From contig NZ_CP034562.1 of assembly GCF_003970675.1 (NCBI RefSeq), positions 4,287,501 to 4,351,500 of the forward strand: 64,000 bases of DNA, given 5' to 3'. Position numbers and translations under genes: made by a program. Shown piece after piece: positions 55,068 through 63,474 of the stretch. The DNA comes from Flammeovirga pectinis (lineage in GTDB: Bacteria > Bacteroidota > Bacteroidia > Cytophagales > Flammeovirgaceae). The notes below the pieces were generated by a model. The model searched no databases, was not told the origin of the DNA, and was given only the letters and a program-made list of their open reading frames with translations. How positions within the stretch are numbered: position 1 is the first letter of the stretch; every line of letters starts with the position of its first letter.

Positions 55068-55931
55068 CTATTTTTTATCCCCAAAACTGTGATTTCCTCT
55101 CCAACCAATGGTTAAATGCCTACCTAAAAGGCTTTCTAATATAAAACCTGAATTATACCCTGCTGCAAAACTAGCACCTAAAGGATCTACCATACCAATT
55201 CCTGTCATTACTAATGTTGTGGTACCAGCTTCTATTTCTCCATTATGTAATTGGTTAAAACCATACAATGCACTTAATCCCGCAGAATAATTTCCTAATT
55301 TAGAAAATTTCCCACTTACTCTTTTCGCATATTCTGACGAATAAACTTTATTCCCCCAATCCTTCCCATGTTTATTATATGTGTTGTAAAATGTTTTTAA
55401 GTTTTTTCCTATGGCAAAATGTTTATTATAAGTTAAATATTCACCATATGCTGTAGCCAAACCAAATCCAAGGTTTCCTCTATCAAGATATGTTGTAAAA
55501 TCAAGAGTTAATTGAGTTGGATTCCAACCTCCTCCAGGCATATTCTCAACTGTATTACTTAATAGAGGATCTTCTGTATGAAATTCAACCCATCCCATTA
55601 TGTTTTTTTCATCAAAACCTGTACTTGTATAGGCCCATTCATTCCCGTCTTTAAAGATGCCATCTCCACCGTTTACAATGTTTCGCCATGTAGCACCAAA
55701 CAAACTATATTCTCCATCAGGATCCACCCCACTAACAGGATTATTCCCCATCCCCACATAACCACTAGCATACTGCCTAGCAGGATCCACACTCATCCAT
55801 CTACCAATTACAGGATAATACATCCTAGCCTCAAAACTATTGAAGCCATTATCGTCCGTTTCATCTTCAGAAAACTCTCCTTGATAACCATAGCGGTATT
55901 TTCTACTTTCTAGTGCAGTATCAACATCCAC
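55068..55931 (-). CDS. Rhs core fragment with C-terminal toxin tip C
   Basis: A 287-residue open frame (GTG-led, no ATG) carrying the Rhs core end: SRKYRYGYQGEFSEDETD, RMYYPVIGRWMSVDPARQYA, GYVGMGNNPVSGVDPDG. After DPDG a unique tail of about 205 residues begins EYSLFGATWRNIVNGGDG. It is Gly-rich and partly hydrophobic (TTTLVMTGIGMVDPLGASFA). The usual long Rhs shell is missing, upstream frame is closed by stops and a frameshift. So it is an orphan tip; whether it is expressed is uncertain. Tip activity is not recognised. Confidence 0.7.
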   Translation of the reverse strand: MDVDTALESRKYRYGYQGEFSEDETDDNGFNSFEARMYYPVIGRWMSVDPARQYASGYVGMGNNPVSGVDPDGEYSLFGATWRNIVNGGDGIFKDGNEWAYTSTGFDEKNIMGWVEFHTEDPLLSNTVENMPGGGWNPTQLTLDFTTYLDRGNLGFGLATAYGEYLTYNKHFAIGKNLKTFYNTYNKHGKDWGNKVYSSEYAKRVSGKFSKLGNYSAGLSALYGFNQLHNGEIEAGTTTLVMTGIGMVDPLGASFAAGYNSGFILESLLGRHLTIGWRGNHSFGDKK

Positions 55932-55971
55932 TTTTAAACCAAATGGATTTGTATGGATTATGCAAGAGAAT

Positions 55972-56137
55972 GACTATAATTTTTATCATATTCTACTCCA
56001 TCTCTCACTTCACATATAGCCGGATCAGGGGATGAAAGAGTTCAGTCTCCCGTAATCTCTGTGGGACTTTGTACCTATACAGAAGAGATGTTACTTATTG
56101 TTGTAATAAGTAATATTGGTATTAGATAGAATTTCAT
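55972..56137 (-). pseudogene. Rhs leader remnant C (second leader type)
   Basis: ATG at 56137 starts MKFYLIPILLITTISNISSV then TAG. The same frame continues as VQSPTEITGD, stop, TLSSPDPAICEVRDGVEYDK and another stop before the Rhs core. It is the beginning of a secreted Rhs-type protein broken by at least three stops. Sequence is unrelated to leaders A, B and D. Confidence 0.55.
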
Positions 56138-56178
56138 TGTTGTTTGCTATTTATAATGAATTAATCATTATTTCTATT
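56135..56178 (-). repeat. Cassette leader repeat L2, copy 2
   Basis: Matches 53374-53417 with a few substitutions and ends at the start codon of the leader remnant C. Confidence 0.65.
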
Positions 56179-56215
56179 TTAGTGTGATAAGTTTCAAACT
56201 TTAACAATTAGGTAG

Positions 56216-56249
56216 TTCGTAGTGACGTCTTTAGGTTTGATACTACGAA
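56216..56249. repeat. Inter-cassette hairpin, copy 1
   Basis: TTCGTAGT (56216-56223) and ACTACGAA (56242-56249), next inner pair G-T. It follows the immunity B stop by about 17 bp. The flank CAATTAGGTAG is shared with copy 3. Confidence 0.8.
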
Positions 56250-56265
56250 TAGTGGGAAGTTTAAT

Positions 56266-56790
56266 TTAATATCCCTTAGATTTTAATACATCATAAATAT
56301 GCTCTACTTCGTAGTTAAAAAGTTGTCTTCCTATGTCAATCCTCTTTCTATCAGACTTAATAGATATTCCAAAACCATAGAAATTAAATAATTTTCTTTG
56401 ATTAAAATCTAAATAATTAAAATATGTAATAACTCTTTTATTATAAATTGGCTGTATTCTTGGTAACTTTAGTTTTTTTATATTTATATTATCTGATTTA
56501 AACATTGTAGTTGAGTACTCAATAAAAAACAACTTCCTAGTATATATAATAAGTTTATCTGATATAATTAATTTCTCTGAACCAGCAAAAAGCCATAGAT
56601 TATAAATCATTATCACATATAACACTATATAAAACGGCAACAACAAGAATCCATTTACTTTAAAATTATTAACGTAAAAGGGAAGAGTTATAACTAAAAA
56701 TAATAATGAAAATATCAACATATAATTAAAATTATTTAAATTAATATCAATTGTCACCAAATTACCTACCTCTTTTTTTTGTATAGACAT
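56266..56790 (-). CDS. Putative immunity protein B, two-span membrane protein with PH-like tail
   Basis: A 174-residue protein from ATG at 56790, one base after the toxin B stop (TGA-T-ATG). A TTG-led reading from 56811 was rejected. Two spans (about 24-40 and 47-67) are followed by a beta-rich region (KLIISDKLIIYTRKLFFIEY) like bacterial PH domains and a terminal helix. The same plan is seen in the 59594 protein. Likely protects against tip B at the membrane; inferred from position. Confidence 0.65.
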   Translation of the reverse strand: MSIQKKEVGNLVTIDINLNNFNYMLIFSLLFLVITLPFYVNNFKVNGFLLLPFYIVLYVIMIYNLWLFAGSEKLIISDKLIIYTRKLFFIEYSTTMFKSDNINIKKLKLPRIQPIYNKRVITYFNYLDFNQRKLFNFYGFGISIKSDRKRIDIGRQLFNYEVEHIYDVLKSKGY

Positions 56791-56791
56791 A

Positions 56792-57679
56792 TCACCTTGT
56801 TTTAAATTCAAAACCTAAAAATAATGAAGCTTTCACTCCTATAGCACCATATGACCATCCTACATCTTCAAACAAACCAGCACTAATTTTTTCATCTGAA
56901 GCTTGTGTTTTCTTTCCCGGCCTACCAGCTGATAATTTATGCATTTTAGTCTCAATTATATCAAGATTTTTATTTAAAATAGTTCTATTTGTATGACTTA
57001 CATCAAATAAAGGAGTCTCAACATTCATAGAATGTTTTACAACATAATTACCATTTTTATCATACAATTTACTTCCATTTGTTATATTAAAAATCCTTTC
57101 ATTTTGAGAGAAATTTCTACCTACTTCCCTAGAATAAGTGTATACATTTACAGACGCTATATCAACTTTAAAACCTGAAACACCAACATCTCTATATGTT
57201 AATCCACTTTCATTTATTGCAAAATTAAATTCCGATTTAAAAATTATATCTGTAATTGGTTCACCAACATTAATTTCACCTGTATATCTAGCTCCATTAA
57301 TAGATTGATTACTATTCCAAAAGAACTTTTCTGACACCTGATGGAAATTACCAAAACCATCATCTACAAATTTTTGATTTCCATGCCAGAGAGTATGCCA
57401 AAATGTATTATTTTCAGTTCGACCTGTCCATCTTCCATCTGCATTATAATAAACCTTTCTTCTCCCATCAGGATCCAGCCCCATCACAGGATTATTCCCC
57501 ATCCCCACATAACCACTTGCATACTGCCTAGCAGGATCCACACTCATCCATCTACCAATCACAGGATCATACATCCTAGCTTGAAAACTATTGAATTCTG
57601 TTTCATCCTTTTCATATTCAGCGAATTCACCTTGGTAACCATAGCGGTATTTTCTATCTGTTTGATTGCCAATTTTCAT
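56792..57679 (-). CDS. Rhs core fragment with C-terminal toxin tip B
   Basis: A 295-residue frame from an internal ATG at 57679 (MKIGNQTDRKYRYGYQGEFA). Rhs core end with VIGRWMSVDPARQYASGYVG and PDGRRK, then a unique tail of about 220 residues starting VYYNADGRWTGRTENNTFWH and ending ASLFLGFEFKTR. Upstream the frame continues as WKVSWSGVTRSINNYSDFYP but hits two stops that join it to leader B. So it is an orphan, truncated cassette. The tip has no recognised catalytic motif. Confidence 0.72.
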   Translation of the reverse strand: MKIGNQTDRKYRYGYQGEFAEYEKDETEFNSFQARMYDPVIGRWMSVDPARQYASGYVGMGNNPVMGLDPDGRRKVYYNADGRWTGRTENNTFWHTLWHGNQKFVDDGFGNFHQVSEKFFWNSNQSINGARYTGEINVGEPITDIIFKSEFNFAINESGLTYRDVGVSGFKVDIASVNVYTYSREVGRNFSQNERIFNITNGSKLYDKNGNYVVKHSMNVETPLFDVSHTNRTILNKNLDIIETKMHKLSAGRPGKKTQASDEKISAGLFEDVGWSYGAIGVKASLFLGFEFKTR

Positions 57680-57775
57680 ACCGATAGGATAGAAATCGCT
57701 GTAGTTATTGATGCTTCTTGTAACACCACTCCAACTTACCTTCCATCATCAGCCATAATGGCGGTGATTATTGAA

Positions 57776-57919
57776 CTACACCTCCCCATTACTCAATACC
57801 ACCTGTATCGGTTCATACTTCTTATGGTCTTTCAACTTATCTACTTTTTCTTGGGTAGATAAGGTGAGGGAGATTAGAAAAAAGAAGAAGATTTGTTTTG
57901 GAAGTTTTTTTATGGTTTT
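57776..57919 (-). pseudogene. Rhs leader remnant B
   Basis: Same 48-codon leader as remnant D (KKLPKQIFFFFLISLTLSTQ to LSNGEV, TAG), but its start codon is ATA instead of ATG. The stop and the following TTCAATAATCACC join are the same as in remnants A and D. Confidence 0.65.
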
Positions 57920-57957
57920 ATTTTGGTTGTGAGGTGGGAACTTATTCAAAAAGCTAG

Positions 57958-57989
57958 TTCGTAGTGACACTGTTGCTCAACACTACGAA
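57958..57989. repeat. Inter-cassette hairpin, copy 2
   Basis: TTCGTAGT (57958-57965) and ACTACGAA (57982-57989), next inner pair G-C. It lies about 17 bp after the immunity A stop and about 40 bp before leader B. Confidence 0.8.
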
Positions 57990-58006
57990 TAGAGGGTTAA
58001 TGGAGG

Positions 58007-58435
58007 TTAAAAAATACCAAAAATTTTAATTGAATTTTGAGAATATATATCCCAATTATCTATATATCTTAACTCAAGTAAAAGCTTATTTTTTTTATCA
58101 AAAACATAATAATTTGGATAAAATGAATAAAATAGACAATCACTTAATATGAAGTCTGGATATGAACTCTTTAAGTTTATTTTATTTAAAATATCTTTAA
58201 CTTCTGATTTTTTCTTAAAATTAAGAAAATTGTCCCAATTGATTTTTTTAGAACTATCAATATCATTTTCAAAACTGTTCGCAATAATATGATAATTATC
58301 AAGATAATAATATTCTACTCTCACTTCATTATTTCCTTCCACAAACCTATCCACATCTGTTTTTTTGTATTGTTTAATACAACTACAAAACAATAATAGC
58401 ACTAAAAATAATCTAATTAATTTTAAATTTACCAT
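58007..58435 (-). CDS. Putative immunity lipoprotein A
   Basis: A 142-residue lipoprotein (ATG at 58435, lipobox LLLFCSC at about residue 18). The mature part is soluble and rich in Tyr, Asp and Asn (VEYYYLDNYHIIANSFENDI). The gene overlaps the end of tip A by 23 bp. A reading from 58465 hides the lipoprotein signal, so it was rejected. A lipoprotein partner suggests that tip A acts in the periplasm; inferred. Confidence 0.65.
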   Translation of the reverse strand: MVNLKLIRLFLVLLLFCSCIKQYKKTDVDRFVEGNNEVRVEYYYLDNYHIIANSFENDIDSSKKINWDNFLNFKKKSEVKDILNKINLKSSYPDFILSDCLFYSFYPNYYVFDKKNKLLLELRYIDNWDIYSQNSIKIFGIF

Positions 58436-59276
58436 AACTTTTAAAATGAAATGTAACAGAACCATATTGAGTATTAGGGCTTAATGTTGTAGCTAAATAT
58501 TTAAAAGCTGTACCATAATCAAAAGTATCAATAAACCCATTTCTATCAAGTACTAAAGAATAGGTATTTTCATGTTTGTTATAATGTACTTTGAGTGTTC
58601 CAAAAACACTTGAAATACTTGAACTTACTAAAGCTGGTTTGTATAAAATAGACTTAATATCTTTATGTATATCTACAGGACTAAAAAAATTAACACTCCT
58701 AGTATCAATATTACTGAAGTCATTAGGAGATAGCTCAGAGGTATAAAATTCTAGTTTTGAAACATCAATATATAATGTTTCTCCATTACCTTTTTTCCAC
58801 CAATCAAGAGCCTCTTTTAAATTAATATAACCGTCATAATCAGGTCTTTCAAATAACGTTTCAAAATGAGAAAACACTTTATCATAATATTCGAAATCAT
58901 CTGGAGCGTCTCCTAATCTCATTCCTATATCATTAGCTTGACTGTGTGACATCCCTTGTGTAAATAGGTCTTTATGCATTATAATAGCTTCACCTTGTAA
59001 ACCTCGACTATCTGTTCCTAAGAAGTTTCCTTCTAAATCATATATTGGGTTATCACTCCTCCCATCAGGATCAACCTTCAAAATTGGATTATTCCCCATC
59101 CCCACATAACCACTTGCATACTGCCTAGCAGGATCTACACTCATCCATCTACCAATTACAGGATCATACATCCTAGCCTCAAAACTATTGAAACCTGTTT
59201 CATTTGTTTCGTCTTCGGCAAATTCACCTTGGTATCCATAGCGGTATTTTCTATCTGTTTGATAGCCAATTTTCAT
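58413..59276 (-). CDS. Rhs core fragment with C-terminal toxin tip A
   Basis: A 287-residue frame from internal ATG at 59276. The core end is as in cassettes B and C (RKYRYGYQGEFAEDETNETG, DPARQYASGYVGMGNNP). After DPDG comes a linker SDNPIYDLEGNFLGTDSRGL and QGEAIIMHKDLFTQGMSHSQ. This linker is common before toxin tips in Bacteroidetes Rhs proteins. The last 150 residues are unique (YINLKEALDWWKKGNGETLY to FHFKSYGKFKIN). Upstream frame is blocked by two stops at the leader junction. Toxin type unknown. Confidence 0.75.
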   Translation of the reverse strand: MKIGYQTDRKYRYGYQGEFAEDETNETGFNSFEARMYDPVIGRWMSVDPARQYASGYVGMGNNPILKVDPDGRSDNPIYDLEGNFLGTDSRGLQGEAIIMHKDLFTQGMSHSQANDIGMRLGDAPDDFEYYDKVFSHFETLFERPDYDGYINLKEALDWWKKGNGETLYIDVSKLEFYTSELSPNDFSNIDTRSVNFFSPVDIHKDIKSILYKPALVSSSISSVFGTLKVHYNKHENTYSLVLDRNGFIDTFDYGTAFKYLATTLSPNTQYGSVTFHFKSYGKFKIN

Positions 59277-59372
59277 ACCGATAGTATAGAAATCGCTGTA
59301 GTTATTGATGCTTCTTGTAACACCACTCCAACTTACCTTCCATCATCAGCCATGATGGTGGTGATTATTGAA

Positions 59373-59516
59373 CTACACCTCCCCATTCCTCAATACCACC
59401 TGTATCGGTTCAAACTTCTTATGGTCTTTCAACTTATCTACTTTTTCTTGGGTAGATAAGGTGAGGGAGATTAGAAAAAAGAAGTAGAGGAAGATTTACT
59501 TTGGAAGTTTTTTTAT
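59373..59516 (-). pseudogene. Rhs leader remnant A
   Basis: Third copy of the 48-codon leader. The start is ATA and an extra TAA stop follows codon 6, so it is doubly inactive. It keeps the same TAG and junction as B and D. Confidence 0.65.
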
Positions 59517-59549
59517 GGTTTTAAGTTTCAAACTTAAACAATTAGGTAG

Positions 59550-59583
59550 TTCGTAGTAACGCCTTGCGGCTTGATACTACTAA
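59550..59583. repeat. Inter-cassette hairpin, copy 3
   Basis: TTCGTAGT (59550-59557) and ACTACTAA (59576-59583), next inner pair A-T. An inner GCC/GGC pairing is also possible. It lies 11 bp after the immunity 0 stop and about 34 bp before leader A. Confidence 0.75.
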
Positions 59584-59593
59584 CAGTGGGGGA

Positions 59594-60088
59594 TCAATAA
59601 TAATTTTTCAAATTATATTGAGGACATTTTATTTTTTTTAAAAAAATAAAATCAGTTTTGGATAAATTATAAGTACATATTTTGTACTCTTTATTACTAT
59701 TATCGATAATAACAATATAATTTAAATTATACCACCAATAGAAAGCCTGTTTATGTAAAAAATTTAAAGATTCTCTATTATAATATATAATTTTTTTTAT
59801 TGAATTAGAATGAAATGATAAATTATCTTTTAGAATAATCGTATCATTTTTTATTTCAAAATCATTCATTTTCTTTATAATCTTATAATAAATTAAAAGT
59901 ATTAACATTGGTAAGTTCATACTAAAGATTGCAGGCAATGGATAAAATTTATTTATATAATAAAACTTCAACCATACAAATGATCCTGCATATAATGATA
60001 GAGATATAAAAAAAAGAGAACAAATCGTATAAAATCCAATTGTGGATATTATAATGTTTTTCAAAATATTAATTATGATTTTTTTCAT
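59594..60088 (-). CDS. Putative immunity protein 0, two-span membrane protein
   Basis: A 164-residue protein. Two hydrophobic segments (about 10-38 and 52-70), then a basic, beta-rich tail (NDFEIKNDTIILKDNLSFHS, NLNYIVIIDNSNKEYKICTY) like a PH-type domain. Layout parallels immunity B. It overlaps the end of the preceding tip by 20 bp, as do immunity/tip pairs elsewhere in the array. Confidence 0.6.
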   Translation of the reverse strand: MKKIIINILKNIIISTIGFYTICSLFFISLSLYAGSFVWLKFYYINKFYPLPAIFSMNLPMLILLIYYKIIKKMNDFEIKNDTIILKDNLSFHSNSIKKIIYYNRESLNFLHKQAFYWWYNLNYIVIIDNSNKEYKICTYNLSKTDFIFLKKIKCPQYNLKNYY

Positions 60089-60419
60089 AAATTATTCCAT
60101 ACATTTTATATTCAGGTAAAGTTGTAACCTTCGGGTCTTCATAATATGAAGGATGATAATTTTTAATTCCATTATAAATTCTATAAATATAATCACTTGC
60201 ATAAGCAACAATTGCAGCTGGAACTCCACCAAATCGAGACCCTACGTATAATACACTCACACTAGATCCAACACTATAACTATATTTTCCTATCTCAAAT
60301 TTATCATCCTTGGAGCCAACTGTACTTGTTTTAGTCCACCATGTTTGTAGTATGTGTACCGAGCCTGTAAAGTGGTCGAAAGTAAATATTTTATACTCGT
60401 CGAATGTTACAATTTTCAT
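60069..60419 (-). CDS. Orphan toxin-tip fragment 0
   Basis: A 116-residue frame (ATG at 60419; a GTG at 60437 is alternative) with a Rhs-tip-like position but no core. It begins MKIVTFDEYKIFTFDHFTGS and contains GSSVSVLYVGSRFGGVPAAI. Upstream, the frame closes at a stop after a likely frameshift, so it is probably the 3' end of a longer gene. It is the first cassette of the array in transcription order. No family recognised. Confidence 0.5.
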   Translation of the reverse strand: MKIVTFDEYKIFTFDHFTGSVHILQTWWTKTSTVGSKDDKFEIGKYSYSVGSSVSVLYVGSRFGGVPAAIVAYASDYIYRIYNGIKNYHPSYYEDPKVTTLPEYKMYGIIYEKNHN

Positions 60420-60512
60420 TTTACTAAAGTAATTCACTTGTGTATGTTCTAAATTTAGTTCAAACTACCGGAACATCCCAAATTTCGATAAACAAGTAAA
60501 TTTTCGTAAATT

Positions 60513-60638
60513 ATGTTTATGGAACAGAATAAAACAAGAATGTATCGGTCAAAAACAGAAGCGGTTTTAGCGTTTTCTTTAGAAATAATTACAATTGCAT
60601 CTCTTCTTACAGGAATGCTAGTATTTGCCTTTAATTAA
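60513..60638 (+). CDS. 41-residue single-span membrane mini-protein
   Basis: ATG to TAA, beginning MFMEQNKTRMYRSKTEAVLA with one membrane span near the C-terminus (ITIASLLTGMLVFAF). It resembles in design the 31-residue frame at 9999. It lies between the array and the convergent hydrolase gene. Function unknown. Confidence 0.45.
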   Translation: MFMEQNKTRMYRSKTEAVLAFSLEIITIASLLTGMLVFAFN

Positions 60639-60641
60639 ATC

Positions 60642-61403
60642 CTATTCAAGGTAGATAGTTACCCATTGGGCAATCATTTTTCCAACGTAATTAGAGTATT
60701 TGCTATCTGTTAGTAAATGGTCTGCACCATCTAGTGAGATAAAACTTTTTGGATGGTGAGCATAGCCATAAATTTCTGCAGCATTCTTAATGTCAACAGT
60801 AGTATCTTGTGGTGAATGAAGAATGATAATTGGCTTTCTCAAAGTATCCATTAACTCCTTCATATTTGTATTAGAAATATCTTCTATAAATTGTTTAGAA
60901 ATAGTGAAATCTCTCCCTCCTAATTGTACCAATGCTTTACCTTTTTCGAGTATTTCATCAATACTATGTTGGAAAAGGTGTTGTACGTGATGTGGTGATG
61001 AAGGAGCTCCAACTGTTGCAATAGCTTTAATAGAAACAATTTGTTTTCCTGCATAAATAGCTGCAGCACCTCCTAAAGAATGACCAATCATTAATTTAGG
61101 AGCATGGTATTCTTCCGCTAAAAAAGAGGCTACATCAATTAAATCTTGCACATTAGAAGAAAAATCAGTTTCACTAAAATCTCCACCACTTTGACCTAAC
61201 CCTGTAAAATCGAAGCGTAATACAGCAATTCCCATTGAGTTTAATGCTTTTGCAATGTTTGTGACTGCATTTAGATTTTTACTACACGTAAAACAGTGAG
61301 CAAAAATTGCATATGTGGTGGTTTCTCTATTTTCTGGTAATTCTAATTTAGAAGACAAAGTAATACCACTATTATTTTTAATTTTTAGATTGATGGATTT
61401 CAT
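60642..61403 (-). CDS. Alpha/beta hydrolase (esterase-like)
   Basis: A 253-residue cytoplasmic alpha/beta hydrolase. The nucleophile motif is GHSLGG, the oxyanion region is HCFTCSKNL and RFDFTGLGQSGG, the acid lies in HSPQDTTVD and the base in DGADHLL. This sequence type is the hydrolase part of bifunctional hydrolase/OsmC proteins; here it stands alone, without the OsmC half. Substrate unknown. Confidence 0.85.
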   Translation of the reverse strand: MKSINLKIKNNSGITLSSKLELPENRETTTYAIFAHCFTCSKNLNAVTNIAKALNSMGIAVLRFDFTGLGQSGGDFSETDFSSNVQDLIDVASFLAEEYHAPKLMIGHSLGGAAAIYAGKQIVSIKAIATVGAPSSPHHVQHLFQHSIDEILEKGKALVQLGGRDFTISKQFIEDISNTNMKELMDTLRKPIIILHSPQDTTVDIKNAAEIYGYAHHPKSFISLDGADHLLTDSKYSNYVGKMIAQWVTIYLE

Positions 61404-61738
61404 TTATATAATTATAATGTGTGCTCTACTTCAATACTATGATTTTGATAATCAGATCTACAACATCTTAATTTACAGTAAATATTTAAGAAGAATAAAT
61501 CAGAAAATGGAATGCTATTTATAAATATAAATAATCATTCCTTTTCTATTAAAAATGCATTCAAACAATGAGATTAAGATAGGCTTTTATAGACAGTTTA
61601 TTCATAGGGAGGAAGGAATTGCATGGTAAGCAGTTTTTATCAGAATACAATTAATATTTTTGTACTCGTTAAATTTAAATGTACTTTTATTATTGCAAAC
61701 AATTAACTAATTCAATAGAAAAACTTCTAAACTTACTT
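61404..61738. other. Non-coding stretch
   Basis: About 335 bp between divergent starts. No gene, RNA or clear hairpin seen. Confidence 0.45.
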
Positions 61739-63409
61739 ATGAAACAAATATTCACTTCAATCTTATTATGTATACTTTTTGTTACGGCCAATGCACAAAC
61801 GTATCATCCAACTCTTAATGTAGGAGAAAAGGAAGGTAAAGGAGTTGCTGAAACTGATATTGGTGTAATTGGTAAAACGGACACTGAAATCATTCATCTT
61901 ACCGCAAAAGGTAAAGGAGTAGCAATGGGTATCGACCCTTTTGGTTTTATTAATCCAGTTGGTATAAAAACCAAAGTAGAATTAAATATTCACCTCTATG
62001 ATTATGCTCTTACTTTAAAAAAAGAATTACCATTAGGTGATATTAAAATTGCAGGTTTAAATAATCCTCCAGAGAAAAACTTTGAATTTACTTACCAAGA
62101 TAAAAAGAAAAATATCTGGATTATTTATTCAACTAATTCCAAAGGAGCAAACCATCTGTATAGAACAAAATTAAATGAATCAAGAACTGGTTTTGAAAAA
62201 CCAATTTTGATTTCTAGACAACAAATTGGAGCAGATAAGATTAATAAACAATCTTCATATAGTATTGAACTTTCAGAAAGTAAAGATTTGATGTGTATTT
62301 ATTCCTTTTCTTCAAATAAAAAAGGAAAGTCTACCTCCACATATGTCGAAGTGTTGGATGCAGATTTTAATAGAAAATGGATAATGTATTCAAAAGTACC
62401 ACAATACGAAAAGAATAATTTTACCAATAAACTAGATAATACATATTCAAAATTATTGAATGGAAAAAATAAGAACACGTTACTTTCAGAAATGGGTGTT
62501 TTTCATTATTTCAACAGCGTTACCGATAAGAAAAATAATAATATTACGCATATATTATATTCTTTTTCTGAAGGGAAAAGAAATGCTATTATTAAACCAA
62601 TCACAAATGATAAAATAAAAAAGAAGGGTTTACACTTAGTAGATTATAATAAACAACTTTGCTTAATAGGTTTGTACTCTAATAAAGAAGAAAAAGAGTT
62701 TGTTATTGAGGGATTATTTATAGAAATAATGGATCCTGTTTTGTTAAAAACTACATCTGAGAAGATGATTAAATTTACAAATAATCAAAAGAAGGATTTC
62801 TTAATATCAAATTATTTTCCAGAAACATCTTTTCAGCTCAATAAGTTTATATCCAAAGACAATAAGGTTGCTAAAAAACTAGAGAAGAAATCAAAAATTG
62901 AAATTGAAAATGATTTTATAGCCCACAACGTATTTATAAACAATAACCAGTCTTTTACTTTTGTTGTAGAAAGTTTTAAGGAATCTTCAATAATATCTTC
63001 AACTACTACTGGTGGGGTTGGATCTTCAAGGTTTTTGAACTATTATGAAGATTTATGTTTTATAAATTTCACGAAAGAAGGAACCATAAATTGGGTGAGT
63101 AATTTTCATAAATATCAAAAAATAGATGATAATACTTTTTTTTCTAGAGGGTTATTTTTAGAACAAAAAGAAGATCAATTACTATTTATGTATCCTAATT
63201 TAAATGTAGATCAAATTCAGTATGGAGAAGTGTCTTTAGATGGAAAAATTAAGGCAAAAGATATTTACACTCTAAAAAATAAGCGAATTGAGGGGTATTG
63301 GTTTGATCCAGGTTCTTTCGAACTTCTAACAGATCGTCAGTTTTTAGGAAATAGTATTAGGTCATTTAAAAAGCGAATGATAATGATGGATTTGAAGACC
63401 GTAAATTAA
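61739..63409 (+). CDS. Secreted hypothetical protein of 556 residues
   Basis: ATG at 61739 was chosen because it opens a signal peptide (KQIFTSILLCILFVTANAQ); a frame from 61679 adds 20 residues in front. The mature part has propeller-like strands (EFTYQDKKKNIWIIYSTNSK, YTLKNKRIEGYWFDPGSFEL) and is lysine-rich. No family recognised. A terminator follows. Confidence 0.65.
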   Translation: MKQIFTSILLCILFVTANAQTYHPTLNVGEKEGKGVAETDIGVIGKTDTEIIHLTAKGKGVAMGIDPFGFINPVGIKTKVELNIHLYDYALTLKKELPLGDIKIAGLNNPPEKNFEFTYQDKKKNIWIIYSTNSKGANHLYRTKLNESRTGFEKPILISRQQIGADKINKQSSYSIELSESKDLMCIYSFSSNKKGKSTSTYVEVLDADFNRKWIMYSKVPQYEKNNFTNKLDNTYSKLLNGKNKNTLLSEMGVFHYFNSVTDKKNNNITHILYSFSEGKRNAIIKPITNDKIKKKGLHLVDYNKQLCLIGLYSNKEEKEFVIEGLFIEIMDPVLLKTTSEKMIKFTNNQKKDFLISNYFPETSFQLNKFISKDNKVAKKLEKKSKIEIENDFIAHNVFINNNQSFTFVVESFKESSIISSTTTGGVGSSRFLNYYEDLCFINFTKEGTINWVSNFHKYQKIDDNTFFSRGLFLEQKEDQLLFMYPNLNVDQIQYGEVSLDGKIKAKDIYTLKNKRIEGYWFDPGSFELLTDRQFLGNSIRSFKKRMIMMDLKTVN

Positions 63410-63436
63410 ATTTTTCAGTAAAAAGAAGTTCTATTA

Positions 63437-63474
63437 TAAGAGGGTCCATTTTAAATGGTCTCTCTTATTTTTTT
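63437..63474 (+). terminator. Terminator after the 556-residue gene
   Basis: TAAGAGGGTCCATTT opposite AAATGGTCTCTCTTA, with one wobble and one mismatch, then a seven-T tract. Confidence 0.7.

Noticed and set aside
56791-56811. TTG start for immunity B at 56811
   Set aside because: An ATG at 56790 directly follows the toxin stop (TGA-T-ATG), the more usual coupling.
57341-57862. Plus-strand frames opposite the Rhs cores, such as 173 codons at 57341
   Set aside because: Repeated antisense frames appear only because the core DNA is repeated; their translation is low-complexity Ile/Pro/Thr and has no start context.
53251-60419. Integron cassette array
   Set aside because: No integrase or attC consensus in the window; the repeated Rhs cores explain most of the repetition. 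Only the hairpin keeps the idea open.
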